DNA from: Bradyrhizobium sp. sBnM-33
GTDB lineage: Bacteria; Pseudomonadota; Alphaproteobacteria; Rhizobiales; Xanthobacteraceae
Assembly (NCBI RefSeq): GCF_032917945.1
Contig: NZ_CP136624.1
Coordinates: forward strand, 4,712,001 to 4,776,000
DNA length: 64,000 nucleotides
Reading direction: 5' to 3'
Shown here: one piece after another, positions 18,460 through 27,969 of the stretch
How the letters are laid out: each line of letters begins with the position of its first letter
How positions within the stretch are numbered: position 1 is the first letter of the stretch
Translations under genes and position numbers: made by a program
The notes under the pieces: generated by a model
What the model was told of the DNA's origin: nothing
Databases searched by the model: none
What the model saw: only the letters and a program-made list of their open reading frames with translations

Positions 18460-18831
18460 ATGGACATTCGATCGACGCTGACGGATCTATGTGATGCCTT
18501 CAACGCGCACGATCTTGATCGCATCATGACGTTCTTTTCGGACGACTGCGTCCTGGAGATGCCGCGGGGAAGCAAGCCTTGGGGGGCTCGTTTCGAGGGC
18601 AAACGGAACGTACGAGAAGCGCTGGCAACACGCTTCGAAGGCCTGCCTGACGTCCACTACGGCAACGATGAGCATTTTGTGGATCCGACTGCCGAGACCG
18701 GCATCTCAAAATGGACCCTCACAGGTACCACCCGCGAGGGCACAAGGAAGGAGGTCCGAGGTTGTGACTTCTACACGTTTCGCAACGGAAAGGTGATCCG
18801 CAAGGACTCCTATTGGAAAATCGTGGAATAA
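18460..18831 (+). CDS. SnoaL-like / NTF2-fold protein
   Basis: The ATG at 18460 follows a GGAG site and gives 123 residues. The NTF2-like pattern is clear: an N-terminal helix (LTDLCDAFNAHDLDRIMTFF), then SDDCVLEMPRG, a KWTLTGTTREG strand, and the closing RGCDFYTFRNGKVIRKDSYW. Members are isomerases, hydratases or binding proteins; the ligand cannot be told. A longer in-frame start at 18346 is unlikely. Confidence 0.8.
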   Translation: MDIRSTLTDLCDAFNAHDLDRIMTFFSDDCVLEMPRGSKPWGARFEGKRNVREALATRFEGLPDVHYGNDEHFVDPTAETGISKWTLTGTTREGTRKEVRGCDFYTFRNGKVIRKDSYWKIVE

Positions 18832-18911
18832 GTCCGGTATCGGCCCATCGCGTGTAGCAAAGCGGATATCGAGCGAGCCGCTCTTGCACAACCAAATAGC
18901 AGCCACGCGCC

Positions 18912-20778
18912 CTAGTGCGTCCGTTCGCCCGGCGCGAATTCGCCATCGTGCTGGATGGAGGCGCTATCGACGTATTGCAGGTCGAGCGAGGAATACACGA
19001 TGCTGCGATTGCGGCCGAGGCGCTTGGCCTCGTAGAGCGCGGTGTCAGCTCTCTCCGACCAAAGCAGCTTCATCCAGCGTCGAATGGGTTCTGGCGGCAA
19101 CGCCTGCGCTGATGGTGATGTAGCCGCGGCTCGAGGCTGTGTTCGGAATGCCGAGCGCCCGAACGGTTAATCGGATGGCCTCGGCAACCTTCAATGCGTC
19201 GTCCTCGGAACTGTTGGGCAACACCACGGCGAATTCTTCGCCGCCATAGCGCGCGGACAGACCCGAGGTATTGGCAGTAGCGTCGCCGATCACCTTGGCC
19301 ACGGCCTGCAAGCAGCGGTCGCCGGCCTGATGTCCGTAGGTGTCGTTGTAGCCCTTCAAATTGTCGATATCGAACAGCAGCACCGAAATCTCTTGGCAGA
19401 CTTCGTATTCGCGCCGCAGGAAACCATCGAAGGTGCGGCGGTTGGTCAGACTGGTGAGTCCATCGGTCGCGGCGAGCTGGGTGAGGCGACGGTTGAGCTG
19501 GGTCAGCTCATCCTCCATCCGCTTGCGTTCGGTGACATCGCGAATGACGCAGAGGAATTCCGCTCGCGTGGGATCGCTGGTCTCCGACGCCAGCTTGAAT
19601 TTGCTCTCGACCCACGCCAGCGTTCCGTCGCCGCGATAGTGCCGGAACACGACCGTGCTGACGCCACCGACACCGTTAAGTCGCGTGGTTGCCTGCATGA
19701 CGCTTTCCCGATCCTCGGGGTGAACCAGGTCGAAGCATGATTTTCCGATCAGGTCCTTCGCCTGCAGCCCGAGCACCGGCTCGACGGAACGGGAAACATA
19801 ACGGAGCATGCTGCGGGCATCGATCATGATGATAATGTCGGCGATGTTGTCGGCCAGCAACCGATAGTGCGCCTCGCGTTCGCGCAGCGTGCGCTCGGTC
19901 ATGCTACGGAAGTGGAACTGCAGGGCAAGCAGTGCCGCCAACATCAGGATCATGCACAGCAGGACGCCGGCGACGATGGCGTCGGTCCGCAAGCCCTTCC
20001 ACCATTCGGAAAGCAGCCAGTCTTCCGACATAGCTACGGTGACCACCATCGGGTAGTGCGGCGTCACCTCATAGCCGAGGTGCTTCACGAGGCCGTCGAA
20101 CGGCGAGATGATCTTGTAGTATCCGACCGAGCTTTGCTTGAGATGCTTCCTGAACAGGTCGGTCTTGGAGAGATCCGTGCTCTTGTCCGACTGCGGCCAG
20201 CGCATCAGGAGCGCACCATCATTCCGTATCAGGCTGATGCCGCCGTCGGGGCCGAGCTGGAATGTCCGGTAAAAATTATTGAAGTAATCCTTGTCGATCG
20301 CCGCGGCGACGACCCCGCCAAAACTGCCGTCGAGCTTGGTAATGCGTTTCGAAAGAACGATCATGGAGGATCGCTCGTCCACACGGGACTGCATCAGTTC
20401 GCTGATCCGAAGCGCGTTGTCCGGTTTGTCACGATGGTAGGCGAAATAGCTGCGATCCGCGATGGTATGGCGCGGTGTCTCCGCCAGTGACGAATAGGTC
20501 CAGTTGCCATTGGCATCCGCGACGCCGATGCCACGCAATTGGGGCAGCGTTTTCGCCGTTTCGGCCAAGTACCTGTTGAACCGGTCCGGATCGGGATCCC
20601 TGTATTTCAGCAAGTCCACCATTCCGGCCATCGCGATATCGACCGCCTGGATGGTGTGCGAGGCATGCTCGGAAAGCGAATGGGCGAGGTTCTGGATCTC
20701 GGCGCTGCCGTTCGCCAACGCCGCTTTCTTGGCGTCGAGCGCCTTCCAGGCCATGACGCCGAGCACGCAGGCGGTCAT
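18912..20778 (-). pseudogene. Cache-PAS diguanylate cyclase with frameshifted GGDEF end
   Basis: The main frame (20778 to 19045) has a Cache sensor, a transmembrane segment (IVAGVLLCMILMLAALLALQ), a PAS domain and a GGDEF domain with active-site RYGGEEF. It stops at LDEAALVGES. One extra base near 19055 explains this, because the next frame continues ERADTALYEAKRLGRNRS to a stop at 18912. Those residues belong to every GGDEF domain. The N-terminus is also suspect: sequence before ATG 20778 encodes WSITFALV, which would complete TM1, but meets a stop just upstream. So the gene has one certain and one possible frameshift. Confidence 0.8.
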
Positions 20779-21069
20779 GACGAGCGCGAAGGTGATTGAC
20801 CAGGGACGTCGATGTTACCCGCCGCAGCGGTCCGCCGGGGTCTGGAGGATTTCGATGGGGCATTCCGTGCCTTGATGACCGCGCAGATTGCCAGTGGCGC
20901 GCGAGCGAATCTAAGCCGCGACCGGTACTGAGGGGTTAACAGATCGATCGGGAAACAACGGAACCCAGGTGCGAGAACGGTTCCATTGCGGGAACCACGG
21001 GACGGCGCCACGTCGGGAGGATGACTGCAGCGGGCGCAGCGGCGAAATGCAATGGCCGCCTTGCGGCGG

Positions 21070-21098
21070 TTGACATCCACTCAGTTTCGTCAGATATT
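21070..21098 (+). promoter_or_regulatory. Sigma-70-type promoter for the GbsR-like gene
   Basis: TTGACA (21070-21075) and GATATT (21093-21098) are 17 bases apart. Transcription would start near 21104-21106, at the ATG at 21105, so the message is probably leaderless. Confidence 0.6.
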
Positions 21099-21116
21099 TC
21101 TGTCATGACAGAAATA
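21095..21116. promoter_or_regulatory. Perfect 22-bp palindrome over the start codon (operator)
   Basis: TATTTCTGTCA is followed directly by its exact complement TGACAGAAATA. It overlaps the -10 hexamer and the start codon. A dimeric winged-helix regulator encoded by this very gene is the natural ligand, giving autorepression. Confidence 0.7.
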
Positions 21117-21662
21117 CCCGACAAAAAGAAACTCCCTGCCGTCGTCGAGCGGTTCATCCTGCACTGGGGCGACATGGGGGACGAGTGGGGCGTCAACCGC
21201 TCGGTCAGCCAGATCCATGGCCTGCTGTATCTCGCCGAGGCGCCGATGACCGCCGAGGACATCGCCGAGACGCTCGGCATGGCGCGATCAAATGTCTCGA
21301 ACTCCATCAAGGAATTGCTGGCCTGGAATTTGATCCGGCGGGTGCCAATCCTCGGTGACCGGCGCGATCATTTCGAGGCGGAGACCGACATCTGGGAAGT
21401 GGCGGCGCGGATCGCCGCCCGCCGCAAGGAGCGCGAGATCGATCCGGCCATCGATGCGCTGCGCGCCTGCGTTTCCGACGCGGCTGACGATCCAACCATC
21501 AGCCCGGTCGCCGCCAAACGGCTGAAGGAAATGCTGGCTTTCACCGAACTGGTCGACCGTTGGTACACGCAGATGCTCAACGTGCCGCGGCCGAGGTTGG
21601 TCGCGCTGATCAAGCTTGGCGAGAAGATCGTCAGCTTCCTGCCGGCGGGCAAGTCCAAATAG
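21105..21662 (+). CDS. GbsR/MarR-like winged-helix regulator
   Basis: This 185-residue protein has the GbsR family pattern: WGDMGDEWGVNRSVSQIHGL, then LYLAEAPMTAEDIAETLGMA, the recognition helix RSNVSNSIKELLAWNLIRRV and the wing LGDRRDHFEAE. The C-terminus is helical. The ATG lies inside a perfect palindrome and at the predicted transcription start. It is followed within 27 bases by a DUF4166 gene and then an epimerase-like gene, which it probably controls. Confidence 0.88.
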   Translation: MTEIPDKKKLPAVVERFILHWGDMGDEWGVNRSVSQIHGLLYLAEAPMTAEDIAETLGMARSNVSNSIKELLAWNLIRRVPILGDRRDHFEAETDIWEVAARIAARRKEREIDPAIDALRACVSDAADDPTISPVAAKRLKEMLAFTELVDRWYTQMLNVPRPRLVALIKLGEKIVSFLPAGKSK

Positions 21663-21688
21663 GGCAGAGGGCAGGGCAGGAGCGTGTG

Positions 21689-22354
21689 ATGGCATCCACA
21701 AGAGTACAAAGGTCTTCCGCAACGCCTGCCTCGAACGCCATCCTGCTCGACGACCACCGCTTCCACGATCTGTTGCCCGACGAGGAGTGGGGCCGTCTGC
21801 CGCTGGCGATCTGGCGGCGTTTTTCCAAGCGTTTTGCCGATGGCGAGACGGTCGTCTATGTCGGCACGGTGGAGGAGGCGAGTTTTAGCCGCGCCGGCTG
21901 GTGGCTGGCGCAGCTCGCGCGCGTGATCGGCGGGCCGTTTCCGCTGTGCTCTGAGACTGGCGTCGCGATGGCCGTAATGGTGACCGAAGATGCAGCGAGC
22001 GGCGGCCAGATCTGGACCCGCATCTGCACGCGCAGCAACGGCTTTCCGCAGGTCATCCATTCCGCGAAACGGTTCGCCGGGCCGACCGGGCTCGAAGAAT
22101 ATGTCGGCTACGGCGTCAGCATGGCGCTGCGCATTTCCGTTGAGCACGAAGCGCTGGTGTTTCGCAGCGTCGGCTATTCCGTGCAGATCGGGCCGTTGCG
22201 GTTGCCGCTGCCGCCCTGGCTCACGCCCGGCGATCTCACCGTGACCCATTCCGACCTCGGCGGCGGCACGTTCCGCTTCACGCTCGAGGTCGTTCACCCC
22301 CGCCTTGGCAGGCTCATTCGTCAGTCCGCCGTGTTCATGGAGGCCGCATCGTGA
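21689..22354 (+). CDS. DUF4166 domain protein
   Basis: The ATG at 21689 follows AGGAG and gives 221 residues. The recognisable DUF4166 pattern includes FHDLLPDEEWGRLPLAIWRR, then GETVVYVGTVEEA, GGPFPLCSETG, and RFAGPTGLEEYVGYG. No signal peptide or membrane span is seen. In other genomes DUF4166 is found fused or next to TIGR01777-type epimerase domains, exactly as here (GTGA overlap). Function unknown. Confidence 0.85.
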   Translation: MASTRVQRSSATPASNAILLDDHRFHDLLPDEEWGRLPLAIWRRFSKRFADGETVVYVGTVEEASFSRAGWWLAQLARVIGGPFPLCSETGVAMAVMVTEDAASGGQIWTRICTRSNGFPQVIHSAKRFAGPTGLEEYVGYGVSMALRISVEHEALVFRSVGYSVQIGPLRLPLPPWLTPGDLTVTHSDLGGGTFRFTLEVVHPRLGRLIRQSAVFMEAAS

Positions 22355-23787
22355 CGTCGCTGCTTTGGATCCTGATCGCCATTCAGGTAGTGATGGGCGT
22401 GTTCGACACGTTCTACCACCATGAGCTGACGGAGCGGCTCGCATGGCGACCATCGCAGCGCTATGAGCTGCAGCTTCATGCGTTGCGCAACATGCTCTAC
22501 GCGCTCTTGTTCCTGGTGCTGGGCTGGCTGGAAGTGCAAGGCGTCTTCGCCATGCTCATCATCGTGGTGCTGGTTGCGGAAATCGTCATCACGCTGATGG
22601 ATTTCGTCGAGGAGGACATGAGCCGGAAATTGCCGGCCAGCGAACGCATCAATCATACGCTGCTCGCGATCAATTACGGCGCCATTCTGGTGCTGCTGCT
22701 GCCGGTCCTGGTCGGCTGGGCGGGGCAGCCGACCGGCGTCAAATTGGCTTACACAGGATGGCTCAGCTTGATCGCGGCGGCTGCGGCCGTCGGCGCTGCC
22801 CTGTGCGGGCTGCGCGATTTCACGGCGTCAAAGCGTCTTTCGCGAATGACGAGTGCGCCGGCGGCAAGCCTGGTCGAGAAACTGCCCGACCGGCAGACGG
22901 TGCTGGTCACCGGCGCTACCGGCTTCATCGGCAGCCGCCTGGTGGCAGGCCTGAGCGGCGCGGGGCATCAGGTGATTGCGCTGGTGCGCAATCCTGCGAA
23001 AGCCGACAGGCTGCCGCCGCCGATCACGCTGATCACGAGCCTCGATCAGCTTCCGGCCGATACCCGTATCGATGCGATTGTTAATCTCGCGGGCGAGCCG
23101 ATCGGCAACGGGCTGTGGACCGAAGCCAAACGTCGCAAAATCCTGGATTCCCGTATCAACATGACCGGCGACGTCGTCCGCCTGATCGCGCGGCTTGAGC
23201 GCAAGCCGGCGGTGCTGGTCTCGGGCTCCGCGATCGGCTGGTACGGGCTCTGGCAGGACCAGGTGCTGACGGAATCAGCCAAATCGCATGCCTGCTTCAG
23301 CCATGAACTCTGCGACGCCTGGGAGAAGGCAGCGCGTCCGGCGGAAGAGCACGGCGTGCGGGTGGTCCACTTGCGGATCGGCCTCGTGATCGGCACCGAC
23401 GGCGGCTTCATCACGCGGATGCTGACGCCGTTCGAGTTCGGCCTCGGCGGGCCGCTGGGCTCGGGCCGGCAGTGGATGTCGTGGATCGAGCGCGACGACC
23501 TGGTCCGCCTGATCGCCCATGTCATCGCGCGTCCGGAAATCTCAGGACCGGTCAATGCGACGGCCCCGATCCCGGTCACCAATTTGAAATTTACCGAAGA
23601 GCTTGGCCGCCGCCTGCGCCGGCCTGCGGTGTTCCGCATCCCCGGCGGGCTGTTGCGCTGTGTCGGCGGCGATTTCGCCAATGAATTGCTGCTGGGCGGC
23701 CAGCGCGTCTTGCCGAACAAGGCGCTCAGCAACGGTTTTGTGTTCCGGCACGAAACGCTGCGCAGCGCCTTCGAGGCGATTTTGTGA
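22351..23787 (+). CDS. TIGR01777-type NAD(P)-dependent epimerase with N-terminal membrane domain
   Basis: This 478-residue fusion starts at GTG, overlapping the previous stop. Residues 1-155 form a membrane domain with about four helices (MTSLLWILIAIQVVMGVFDT, YALLFLVLGWLEV and others). From about 180 an extended SDR domain begins with VTGATGFIGSRLVAGL (nucleotide binding), then IVNLAGEPIGNGLWTEAKR, VSGSAIGWYG with the catalytic Tyr position, and a RIGLVIG strand. Family members include cell-division-linked SulA/YfcH-type proteins. The substrate is unknown. Confidence 0.87.
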   Translation: MTSLLWILIAIQVVMGVFDTFYHHELTERLAWRPSQRYELQLHALRNMLYALLFLVLGWLEVQGVFAMLIIVVLVAEIVITLMDFVEEDMSRKLPASERINHTLLAINYGAILVLLLPVLVGWAGQPTGVKLAYTGWLSLIAAAAAVGAALCGLRDFTASKRLSRMTSAPAASLVEKLPDRQTVLVTGATGFIGSRLVAGLSGAGHQVIALVRNPAKADRLPPPITLITSLDQLPADTRIDAIVNLAGEPIGNGLWTEAKRRKILDSRINMTGDVVRLIARLERKPAVLVSGSAIGWYGLWQDQVLTESAKSHACFSHELCDAWEKAARPAEEHGVRVVHLRIGLVIGTDGGFITRMLTPFEFGLGGPLGSGRQWMSWIERDDLVRLIAHVIARPEISGPVNATAPIPVTNLKFTEELGRRLRRPAVFRIPGGLLRCVGGDFANELLLGGQRVLPNKALSNGFVFRHETLRSAFEAIL

Positions 23788-23815
23788 GGAGGGTGAGTGC
23801 CCCGCTAGCTCGCGG

Positions 23816-25333
23816 TCACCGCGGCAATTTCGCGATCGCTCGGCTGAGTTCGTGGATTTCGTAGGGCTTGCGCAGAATCGGAAAGTCGCCGCGCACGTTC
23901 CGCGCGGAATCGCTGTAGCCGCTGGTCAGGAGGATCGGCAGTCCGGGTCTGACGGCCTTCAAATGGCGCGCCAGACCGAGGCCGTCCATTTTGCCGGGCA
24001 TCACGATGTCGGAGAAGACAAGATCTATTCCGTCGAGCTCGATTTCGCGCAACGCGGCTTCAGCGCTCGCTACCCTGCGCACGGTGTAGCCGAGTTGTTC
24101 GAGCAGGCCGGTGCTGACGGCTGCGACATCAGGATTGTCCTCCACCAGCAGCACGGTGCCGCTTCCGCCGGTTTCGCCCGCGTCGACGTCCTCGGCCGCG
24201 TCGGCAGCCTCCTTTCGAGGCAGCAGGATCGTGATCTTCGTGCCTTTGCCGAGCTCGCTCGCCACCTTGACTGTTCCGCCGGCCTGATGGGCGAAGCCGT
24301 GAACCTGCGATAGTCCGAGACCCGTGCCCTTGCCGATCGGCTTGGTGGTGAAGAAGGGATCGAAGATCTTGCCGAGCACATCGGGCGCGATGCCGGTGCC
24401 GTTATCTTCCACTGAGATCGCGACATATCCGATATCCGCCTCGCCGGACGCATCGTTGTGCGCCGATATCGTGATGATGCCGCCGCCGGTCATGGCGTCG
24501 CGCGCGTTGATGACGAGGTTGACCAGCGCCGTCTCGAACTCGGTGACGTCGACCATCACCGGCCAGACGCCCGGGTCGACCTCGAACTGCAAGGTCACCG
24601 CGCTGCCGACGCCGCTATCGAGCACCTCGCGCATCGCATCGATCCGCTCGGCGACATTGATCGCTCGCGGATTGACGCTCTGCCGCCGCGCGAACGTCAG
24701 CAACTGGCTGGTGAGGGAAGCGCCGCGTTTGGTCGCCCCTTCGATCGCCGATAGCGCCCGCAGGCACTTGGGATCATTGCCCACCGCTTTCTTCAATGTG
24801 TGAAGACTGCCGCTGACGATCATGAGGAGATTGTTGAAGTCATGAGCTACGCCGCCGGTCAGTTGGCCGAGCGCATCGAACTTTTGCGATTCCGCGAGTT
24901 GCTGGTGCATCTGTTCGAGCTTGAGCTGGGCTTCGCGGCGCTCGGTAATGTCGCGGGTGATCTTGGCGAAGCCGACGAGCTTGCCGTCCTCGTAAATCGG
25001 GTCGATGACGACGCTGGCCCAGAAGAACGTGCCGTCCTTGCGAACGCGCCAGCCTTCTTCCTCGTAGCGGCCGTGTTCCCGGGCAATGCGCAAGGCGCGC
25101 AACGGCTTGCCGTTCGCACGATCAACGGCGGTGTAAAACCGGGAGAAATGCTGTCCGATGATTTCGGCGGGCGCGTAACCCTTGATCCGCTGGCCGCCGA
25201 TGTTCCAACTCGTAATGATTCCAGCTGGATCCAGCATGTAAAGCGCGTAGTCGGAAACGCCTTCAACCAGGAGCCGGAAATTGCGTTCGCTTTCGGATAG
25301 ATCCCTTTGCTGCTGCTGATCTTTTTTCGACAT
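23816..25333 (-). CDS. PAS hybrid histidine kinase
   Basis: Starting at ATG 25331-25333, this 505-residue cytoplasmic kinase has one PAS/PAC unit (LLVEGVSDYALYMLDPAGII ... ITRDITERREAQ, about 15-135). HisKA carries GGVAHDFNNLLM (His near 161), the ATPase carries DNGTGIAP and GKGTGLGLSQVHG, and a C-terminal receiver has VFSDIVMPGKMDG (Asp near 441) and RKPY. It resembles the larger kinase at 11148-13601 in architecture. No cognate regulator is adjacent. Frame open further upstream to 25663 is antisense to LysR and is ignored. Confidence 0.9.
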   Translation of the reverse strand: MSKKDQQQQRDLSESERNFRLLVEGVSDYALYMLDPAGIITSWNIGGQRIKGYAPAEIIGQHFSRFYTAVDRANGKPLRALRIAREHGRYEEEGWRVRKDGTFFWASVVIDPIYEDGKLVGFAKITRDITERREAQLKLEQMHQQLAESQKFDALGQLTGGVAHDFNNLLMIVSGSLHTLKKAVGNDPKCLRALSAIEGATKRGASLTSQLLTFARRQSVNPRAINVAERIDAMREVLDSGVGSAVTLQFEVDPGVWPVMVDVTEFETALVNLVINARDAMTGGGIITISAHNDASGEADIGYVAISVEDNGTGIAPDVLGKIFDPFFTTKPIGKGTGLGLSQVHGFAHQAGGTVKVASELGKGTKITILLPRKEAADAAEDVDAGETGGSGTVLLVEDNPDVAAVSTGLLEQLGYTVRRVASAEAALREIELDGIDLVFSDIVMPGKMDGLGLARHLKAVRPGLPILLTSGYSDSARNVRGDFPILRKPYEIHELSRAIAKLPR

Positions 25334-25416
25334 CCGACCTGCCCATTTAACTGGCGCAAACGCTTGCCTTGCCGATTGGTTCCAGGGCCGTCCGGCTTTT
25401 TCAACGAAATGGTGGG

Positions 25417-26271
25417 TTACCGCACTGCGGCCACGCTTCTGAACGTCGCCGCCAATGTCCGTAGCGCCGCGAGCTTGGTTGGATCGCTGACCTTCGAGTG
25501 CAGCATCACCTTCGAGGAAGCGAGCCGCGGCAGCCCTTTGGCCGGCCCGATATCGACCAGACCGGCCGGCGCAATCCGCCGGGCCAGTGGCGCTACCGCG
25601 ACGCCGGCTAATGCCGCGGCGGCCACGGCGGTGACACCGCCGCCGACAAAGCTCTCGCTCCATGCGATGCCGGCCTTGTCGAGGGCACGGACCGCGAGCG
25701 CGCGTACGCCGCAGGGCGGCGCCAGCATCGCCAGCGGCAGCGTCTCGCCGCGCCGCCAGGCCAGGCCTTTGGCGGCGAACCAGCCAAAACCGTCTTCAGT
25801 CAGCTTCTCGCCGCCGCGGCGGCTGCCTTCCTGACGGACCACCACGGCATCGAATTCGCCGGCATCGTAGGCGTCGAGCATCTGGCGCGAAAAGCCGATG
25901 GTTACGGAAAGCGCCAGTTGCGATGACACGGCATGCAGCCGTTCGAGCAGCGGCACCAGTTCGGGCCCTGCGGCGTGATCGGAGATCCCGAGCGACAGTT
26001 GCGGACGCGCGGGCTTGTCGCCCGACAGCGCACGGTCATGCGCCTCGATCAACGCGCGGGCGTAGGGCAGGAATGCCGCGCCCTCGGCGGTCAGCGCGAC
26101 TGCCCGGGGCGAGCGCTCGACCAGCCGCCGGCCCACCACGCTCTCCAGCCGCTGCAGCTTCATGCTGACGGCGGCCTGCGTCGTGCCAAGCGCTTCGGCG
26201 GCGCGGGTAAAACCTTGCAGTTCGGCGACCAGCAGGAACGCCTGCACCGTATCGATATCCAGCGTGCTCAT
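25417..26271 (-). CDS. LysR family regulator of the divergent tautomerase gene
   Basis: This protein of about 284 residues has the LysR N-terminal helix-turn-helix (VQAFLLVAELQGFTRAAEAL, then GTTQAAVSMKLQRLE) and a periplasmic-binding-like effector domain. The start at MSTLDIDT (26269-26271) is the family start; an ATG at 26289 would add six residues. It is divergent from the tautomerase gene, and a 25-bp dyad lies in the shared intergenic region. Confidence 0.9.
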   Translation of the reverse strand: MSTLDIDTVQAFLLVAELQGFTRAAEALGTTQAAVSMKLQRLESVVGRRLVERSPRAVALTAEGAAFLPYARALIEAHDRALSGDKPARPQLSLGISDHAAGPELVPLLERLHAVSSQLALSVTIGFSRQMLDAYDAGEFDAVVVRQEGSRRGGEKLTEDGFGWFAAKGLAWRRGETLPLAMLAPPCGVRALAVRALDKAGIAWSESFVGGGVTAVAAAALAGVAVAPLARRIAPAGLVDIGPAKGLPRLASSKVMLHSKVSDPTKLAALRTLAATFRSVAAVR

Positions 26272-26288
26272 GGCGCCATCAGAAACCA

Positions 26289-26313
26289 TTATCATTGTTA
26301 TGAAGAACGATAA
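26289..26313. promoter_or_regulatory. LysR-type dyad between divergent genes
   Basis: TTATCATT at 26289-26296 and AACGATAA read back from 26313 form an imperfect inverted repeat. Its place between lysR and its divergent neighbour is typical of a LysR binding site. Confidence 0.45.
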
Positions 26314-26385
26314 GATAGCAAAATGACGACAGCGGGTCTAGATGAAGGGAGCGCAATGCCAGCGCGCCCATCAAGGAGAACGACC

Positions 26386-26811
26386 ATGCCGCTCATCACC
26401 GTCACCTATTCCAGCGTCCGCACGGCGCCGTCGCTGAACGCCGAGATTGCGTCCGCCGTCAGCGATCTCACCGCGCGAATCCTGCGCAAGGATCCGAAGG
26501 TCACCGCTGTCATCGTGAAGTCGGTCGATGCCGCCGACTGGTTCGCCGGCGGCCAATCGCTCGCCGAGCAGGGCCTCGCCAGCTTCTGGCTCGACGTTCA
26601 CGTCAGCGAGGGCACCAACACCAAGGACGAAAGGGCGGCCTATCTCGCCGCGCTATTCCAGCGCATGGGCGAACTGCTCGGGCCGCTGCACGAGGAGAGC
26701 TACGCCCATGTTGACGAAGTGAAGAGCGATGCCTACGGCTTCGGCGGCCTCACCCAGGAGCGTCGCTACATCGCAGGAAAGCTCGAGGTCGCGCCGCGGA
26801 AGGCGGCGTGA
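26386..26811 (+). CDS. Tautomerase family protein (4-oxalocrotonate tautomerase-like)
   Basis: The ATG at 26386 has AAGGAG upstream and is followed by Pro, which becomes the catalytic N-terminal proline after Met removal (PLITVTYSSVRT). At 141 residues it is about twice the classic 62-residue enzyme and matches the long tautomerase group, with SLAEQGLASFWLDVHVSEGT and a C-terminal YGFGGLTQERRY. The substrate is unknown. The divergent LysR gene suggests induction by a small aromatic or keto acid. Confidence 0.85.
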   Translation: MPLITVTYSSVRTAPSLNAEIASAVSDLTARILRKDPKVTAVIVKSVDAADWFAGGQSLAEQGLASFWLDVHVSEGTNTKDERAAYLAALFQRMGELLGPLHEESYAHVDEVKSDAYGFGGLTQERRYIAGKLEVAPRKAA

Positions 26812-26828
26812 ACTTCAGGGTGCATGTA

Positions 26829-27128
26829 TCACGCCCTCAGGGCGCCCAGCACCGCAGCAGTGGCCGCGATCAGCGTGAGAGCAATCACGGAAGCGCGCCA
26901 AACAAGTTGTTGGCGCGCCGCGCGCCGATCGTGGAAGGCAAGCCAATCCCCGACAAATCCAGCCGGGATATCGAATATGACGGTACGCCGGCCGGCGTGA
27001 TGAGCTTCGTGATCTGCGAACATGGCGCGCACGTTCGCCACGCCCAGACGGTCAAGTACGCAATTCCATTCCCAAGCCTGCGTTCTGTTGGTCCATCGGT
27101 TCTCGAAGGGAAGCCTGTGCGACATCAT
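26829..27128 (-). CDS. Small tail-anchored protein of unknown function
   Basis: This 99-residue protein has a charged soluble N-terminal part (RTQAWEWNCVLDRLGVANVR, then FDIPAGFVGDWLAFHDRRAA) and one C-terminal membrane helix (VIALTLIAATAAVLGAL). Two ATGs at 27128 and 27125 are possible starts. The layout is consistent with a tail-anchored inner-membrane protein. I do not recognise a family. Confidence 0.6.
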   Translation of the reverse strand: MMSHRLPFENRWTNRTQAWEWNCVLDRLGVANVRAMFADHEAHHAGRRTVIFDIPAGFVGDWLAFHDRRAARQQLVWRASVIALTLIAATAAVLGALRA

Positions 27129-27233
27129 CGCGACCTCCGCTGTTCACCGCCTGCCTCTGATATGTGGCCTCACTTGCCGTGACAGAAGACCTTAAGCGAG
27201 AGCGGCGATCGCCGCAGGCATCCGATCGACAGT

Positions 27234-27962
27234 TTAGGCCGTTGTCGCAGGTAAGGCTGCCATCGTCGTTCCGAACACTTCCTGGAACGCCCGCCGGAGC
27301 ACGACATCGACGTCCTCCATCGTCACGGGCAGGCCGAGATCTACCAACGAGGTGACGCCGTAACGCGGATCGGCGACGCCGCAGGGAATGATCGCCGAAA
27401 AATGCGAAAGCTCCGGCTCGACATTGAGGGCGATGCCGTGGAACGACACCCAGCGCCGCAATCGCACGCCGATCGCGGCGATCTTGTCTTCGTGGCCGAC
27501 ACCCTTGTCGGGCCGCCTGACCCAGACGCCGACACGATCCTCGCGGCGCTCGCCGCGGACGTTGAAGGCGTCTAACGTGCGGATGATCCATTCTTCAAGG
27601 CCCGCCACATAGGCGCGCACGTCCGGCCGCCGCCGCTTGAGGTCGAGCATCACATAGGCCACCCGCTGGCCGGGACCGTGATAGGTGAGCTGTCCGCCGC
27701 GGCCGGTGGTGAACAGCGGAAAGCGCGGCTCGAGCAGGTCGTCCTGCCGGCCGCTGGTGCCGGAAGTGTAGAGCGGGGGGTGCTCCAGGAGCCAGACCAG
27801 TTCGGTCGCCTTCCGCTCGGCGATCTCGGCCGCGCGGGCCTCCATTGCCGCCACGGCCTCTGGATAGGGTACCGGTTCCGCCGAAATCCGCCATTCGGCC
27901 CCTCCGCCGCCTTGGGCTTGCGCGAAGGTCGTCAAATCAAGGCTTTGGCGGTCATTAACCAT
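27234..27962 (-). CDS. lipB: Lipoyl(octanoyl) transferase LipB
   Basis: This 242-residue enzyme moves octanoyl from acyl carrier protein to the lipoyl domains of 2-oxo acid dehydrogenases and Gcv[41 protein letters not shown] and the catalytic Lys in [20 protein letters not shown] are present, and the catalytic Cys lies in [16 protein letters not shown]. The length is normal for alphaproteobacteria. The start codon lies inside a CtrA-like box shared with fliN. Confidence 0.95.
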   Translation of the reverse strand: MVNDRQSLDLTTFAQAQGGGGAEWRISAEPVPYPEAVAAMEARAAEIAERKATELVWLLEHPPLYTSGTSGRQDDLLEPRFPLFTTGRGGQLTYHGPGQRVAYVMLDLKRRRPDVRAYVAGLEEWIIRTLDAFNVRGERREDRVGVWVRRPDKGVGHEDKIAAIGVRLRRWVSFHGIALNVEPELSHFSAIIPCGVADPRYGVTSLVDLGLPVTMEDVDVVLRRAFQEVFGTTMAALPATTA

Positions 27963-27969
27963 TGGCTAA
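27955..27969. promoter_or_regulatory. CtrA-like box (TTAA-N7-CTAA)
   Basis: TTAACCATTGGCTAA lies 57 bases before the GTG of fliN and covers the start of lipB. Seven of eight conserved positions match. Motility genes are classic CtrA targets in alphaproteobacteria. Confidence 0.6.
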
